DNA of 14,913 nt from Scybalousia_A sp963588535 (GTDB lineage Bacteria > Bacteroidota > Bacteroidia > Bacteroidales > P3), in the NCBI GenBank assembly GCA_963588535.1, contig CAVAII010000163.1:1-14913 (forward strand). The letters run 5' to 3'. The notes under the pieces are model-generated. The model saw only the letters and a program-made list of their open reading frames with translations. It was not told the DNA's origin and did no database searches. Shown here piece after piece: positions 14,784 to 14,913 of this stretch; within the stretch, counting starts at the first letter, position 1, and each line of letters starts with the position of its first letter. The position numbers and the translations under genes are program-made.

Positions 14784-14912
14784 TTAATTGCTACACTTAT
14801 TATTAAGATTATATTCAAAAACCTTGATACCTTTGTTGCCAGAAGGGAGGAGAATTTTGCCTCTCCCCTTCTCACCATTGCCACCTCCCAGCTTCTCGTT
14901 GCCACTTGCGAG
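14784..14912 (-). CDS. Possible C-terminus of a glycine-rich protein
   Basis: One minus-strand frame is open from the right edge to a TAA at 14784-14786, giving 42 residues. They begin LASGNEKLGG and run through GNGEKGR, GKILLPS and GNKGIKV to a final NNKCSN. The seven-residue spacing reflects the 21-bp repeat beneath it. It would converge with the transporter gene (21 bases between stops). At least one other minus frame and a plus frame are also open here, so coding is uncertain. No family recognised. Confidence 0.25.
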   Translation of the reverse strand, partial: LASGNEKLGGGNGEKGRGKILLPSGNKGIKVFEYNLNNKCSN

Positions 14913-14913
14913 A
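14836..14913. repeat. GC-rich 21-bp periodic repeat at window edge
   Basis: TTGCC recurs at exactly 21-base steps (14836, 14857, 14878 and 14899). The remainder of each unit is G- or C-rich and diverged. Composition switches abruptly from AT-rich to visibly GC-rich near 14830. AGAAGGG (14841-14847) and CCCTTCT (14866-14872) can pair to form a stem, but no T-run follows. The array continues past the window, so its nature is undetermined. Confidence 0.65.

Noticed and set aside
1..14913. Insertion sequence, prophage or defence island
   Set aside because: No transposase, integrase, phage structural, toxin-antitoxin or restriction genes were recognised in any frame; all long ORFs have housekeeping, envelope or transport identities.

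Overview
The window is AT-rich chromosomal DNA from a member of the Bacteroidota, most likely Bacteroidales. Four things point there: promoters of the Bacteroidota type (TTTG, about 20 bases, TAnnTTTG), no visible Shine-Dalgarno sequences, a secreted protein whose C-terminus looks like a type IX secretion (T9SS) sorting signal, and protein families typical of the phylum (the M23 lipoprotein, the patatin/outer-membrane barrel protein, and the HisRS variant with GLNYYTG). Genus and species cannot be read from the sequence. Two runs of ten Ns mark scaffold joins, and both can be resolved by reading the flanks.

Layout. From the left edge to 11206 everything recognised lies on the minus strand. 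Positions 10-261 hold a 21-bp tandem array. A complete tRNA-Lys(UUU) unit with its own promoter and terminator follows (about 369-559). Next comes a 1036-residue MATE transporter fused in frame to an M23 peptidase lipoprotein (626-3736). Behind it, in transcription order, lie an alpha/beta hydrolase (3806-4609) and a nitroreductase (4622-5152). These three genes look like one operon read nitroreductase, hydrolase, MATE-M23. Upstream of it are a PNGase F-like secreted glycoamidase (5257-7023), the rRNA methyltransferase rlmB (7115-7852), and a translationally coupled pair of a patatin/outer-membrane barrel protein (8630-11206) and lolD (7970-8633). A 455-bp divergent intergenic region (11207-11661) carries a second copy of the 21-bp array. 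On the plus strand follow an Mpv17-like membrane protein, hisS and a BASS-family transporter (11662-14762). The right edge is an abruptly GC-rich stretch with a different 21-bp periodicity.

How the parts fit. Several genes concern the envelope: the lipoprotein-sorting ATPase LolD, the outer-membrane patatin, the M23 peptidase, the T9SS-exported glycoamidase and three multipass membrane proteins. tRNA-Lys, RlmB and HisRS serve translation. No phage, insertion sequence, CRISPR array or classical defence system is visible.

Most unusual: (1) the MATE-M23 fusion, whose linker is a lipoprotein signal peptide with a lipobox; (2) a recurring 21-bp (7-codon) tandem repeat theme at four places, two intergenic arrays of one family, one GC-rich edge array, and one inside the PNGase F-like gene, where the repeat copies differ largely at synonymous positions.
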